Of a stretch of 6,279 nucleotides of DNA, positions 5,908 to 6,279 are shown in pieces (the first letter of the stretch is position 1; each line of letters begins with the position of its first letter). The notes below the pieces were generated by a model. That model was not told the DNA's origin. It did no database searches and saw nothing but the letters and a program-made list of their open reading frames with translations. The stretch is from NCBI GenBank assembly GCA_900552975.1, contig UWSL01000086.1, positions 1 to 6,279 of the forward strand. The letters are read 5' to 3'. The stretch comes from an uncultured Mycoplasmatota bacterium. Its GTDB lineage: Bacteria > Bacillota_I > Bacilli_A > RF39 > UBA660. Position numbers and translations under genes: made by a program.

Positions 5908-5941
5908 AAAAAAAGACAAATATTATTATTTATCTTCTTTT
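5908..5941 (-). terminator. Weak terminator overlapping the lepA stop
   Basis: On the minus strand 5941-5927 pairs with 5922-5908: 15 pairs, two of them G-U and only one G-C, around a 4-base loop. Seven consecutive T close the 3' arm. The 5' arm consists of the last lepA codons and part of its TAA stop. The low GC content makes its strength doubtful, but its place between lepA and a new promoter supports it. Confidence 0.5.
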
Positions 5942-6279
5942 AATGCTGCTAAGAAAGCTTCTTGTGGTACTTCTACTTTTCCAACCATTTTCATTCTTTT
6001 TTTACCTTCTTTTTGTTTTTCTAGTAATTTTTTCTTACGAGAAATATCTCCACCATAACACTTAGCTAAAACATTCTTACGTAAAGCACTAATTGTTTCA
6101 CGAGCAATTACTTTACTTCCAATACTAGCTTGAAGAGGTACAATAAATAATTGTTTAGGGATTAACTCTTTTAAATTTTCAACAATCTTTTTTCCTCTTG
6201 CATAAGCAAAATCTTTATGAACAATAACACTTAACGCATCAACAACATCACCATTTATTAAAATATCCATCTTTACTAA
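5926..6279 (-). CDS. lepA: Elongation factor 4 (LepA), C-terminal fragment; 5' end beyond window
   Basis: The 117 visible residues are the C-terminal domain of LepA/EF-4, a ribosome-associated translational GTPase that acts on stalled or mistranslocated ribosomes. The frame runs off the right edge (LVKMDILINGD), so the methionine at 6270 is internal and not a start. Diagnostic stretches are VDALSVIVHKDFAYARGKK, KELIPKQLF, IARETISALRKNVLAKCYGG, and DISRKKKLLEKQKEGKKRMK followed by VEVPQEAFLAALK at the normal C-terminus. This domain is unique to LepA among translational GTPases and contacts the tRNA acceptor region at the peptidyl-transferase side. The basic KKKLLEKQKEGKKR run is conserved. The GTPase and EF-G-like domains lie outside the window. 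It appears intact here. The gene ends in a hairpin overlapping its stop codon, with the next gene's promoter directly after it. Confidence 0.97.
   Translation of the reverse strand, partial: LVKMDILINGDVVDALSVIVHKDFAYARGKKIVENLKELIPKQLFIVPLQASIGSKVIARETISALRKNVLAKCYGGDISRKKKLLEKQKEGKKRMKMVGKVEVPQEAFLAALKEDK

Noticed and set aside
5926..6270. A stand-alone 114-residue protein starting at 6270.
   Set aside because: It is the LepA C-terminal domain and the frame continues to the window edge; the methionine is internal.
1..6279. TGA as a tryptophan codon, or tRNA, rRNA, CRISPR or insertion-sequence features.
   Set aside because: Conserved tryptophans are TGG and all frames are intact under the standard code; no cloverleaf, spaced repeats, transposase or terminal repeats were seen.

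Overview
The window is AT-rich by eye, with strong Shine-Dalgarno (SD) sites, the standard genetic code (tryptophan is TGG, stops are TAA or TAG, no gene ends in TGA) and Firmicutes-style families. It suggests a low-GC Gram-positive, probably an anaerobic Bacillota lineage such as the Erysipelotrichia or their uncultured gut relatives. TGG tryptophan argues against Mycoplasma or Spiroplasma. The superoxide reductase fits an anaerobic or oxygen-sensitive life. Placement is inference; no rRNA is present.

Layout: one plus-strand gene, cut by the left edge, encodes a CNNM/CBS membrane protein (1-959). It converges on a long series of minus-strand genes. Reading in their own direction from the right edge: the C-terminal end of lepA (6279-5926), an unrecognised one-membrane-segment protein (5855-5235), an HD-domain phosphohydrolase (5175-4603), a ZIP metal transporter (4506-3796), a cation diffusion facilitator (3744-2869), a two-iron superoxide reductase (2820-2455), a DUF4186 protein (2438-2046) and a DUF2974 alpha/beta-hydrolase (2053-965). 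The coding density is very high; no gap exceeds about 100 bases.

Transcription: I see three hairpin terminators. One at 946-978 is a 14-bp perfect palindrome serving both convergent genes and encoding the last residues of both proteins. One at 4556-4589 follows the HD gene. A weaker one at 5908-5941 overlaps the lepA stop and abuts a good promoter for the unknown gene. The five genes from ZIP to DUF2974 have no convincing terminator between them. The last three are tightly packed (16-nt gap, then 8-nt overlap), so they are probably one operon.

Functional reading: ZIP (metal uptake), CDF (metal efflux, with a manganese-like site), superoxide reductase (iron-dependent superoxide removal) and a His/Cys-rich DUF4186 protein together suggest a metal-homeostasis and redox-defence neighbourhood. 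DUF2974 is attached to it as an uncharacterised serine hydrolase. The ZIP leader can fold into a hairpin that pairs the start codon and part of the SD, a possible point of translational control. No mobile element, CRISPR array, tRNA or rRNA was seen. Nothing here is clearly a wholly new system; the best leads are the metal/redox cluster, the ZIP leader hairpin, and the palindrome shared by two coding ends.
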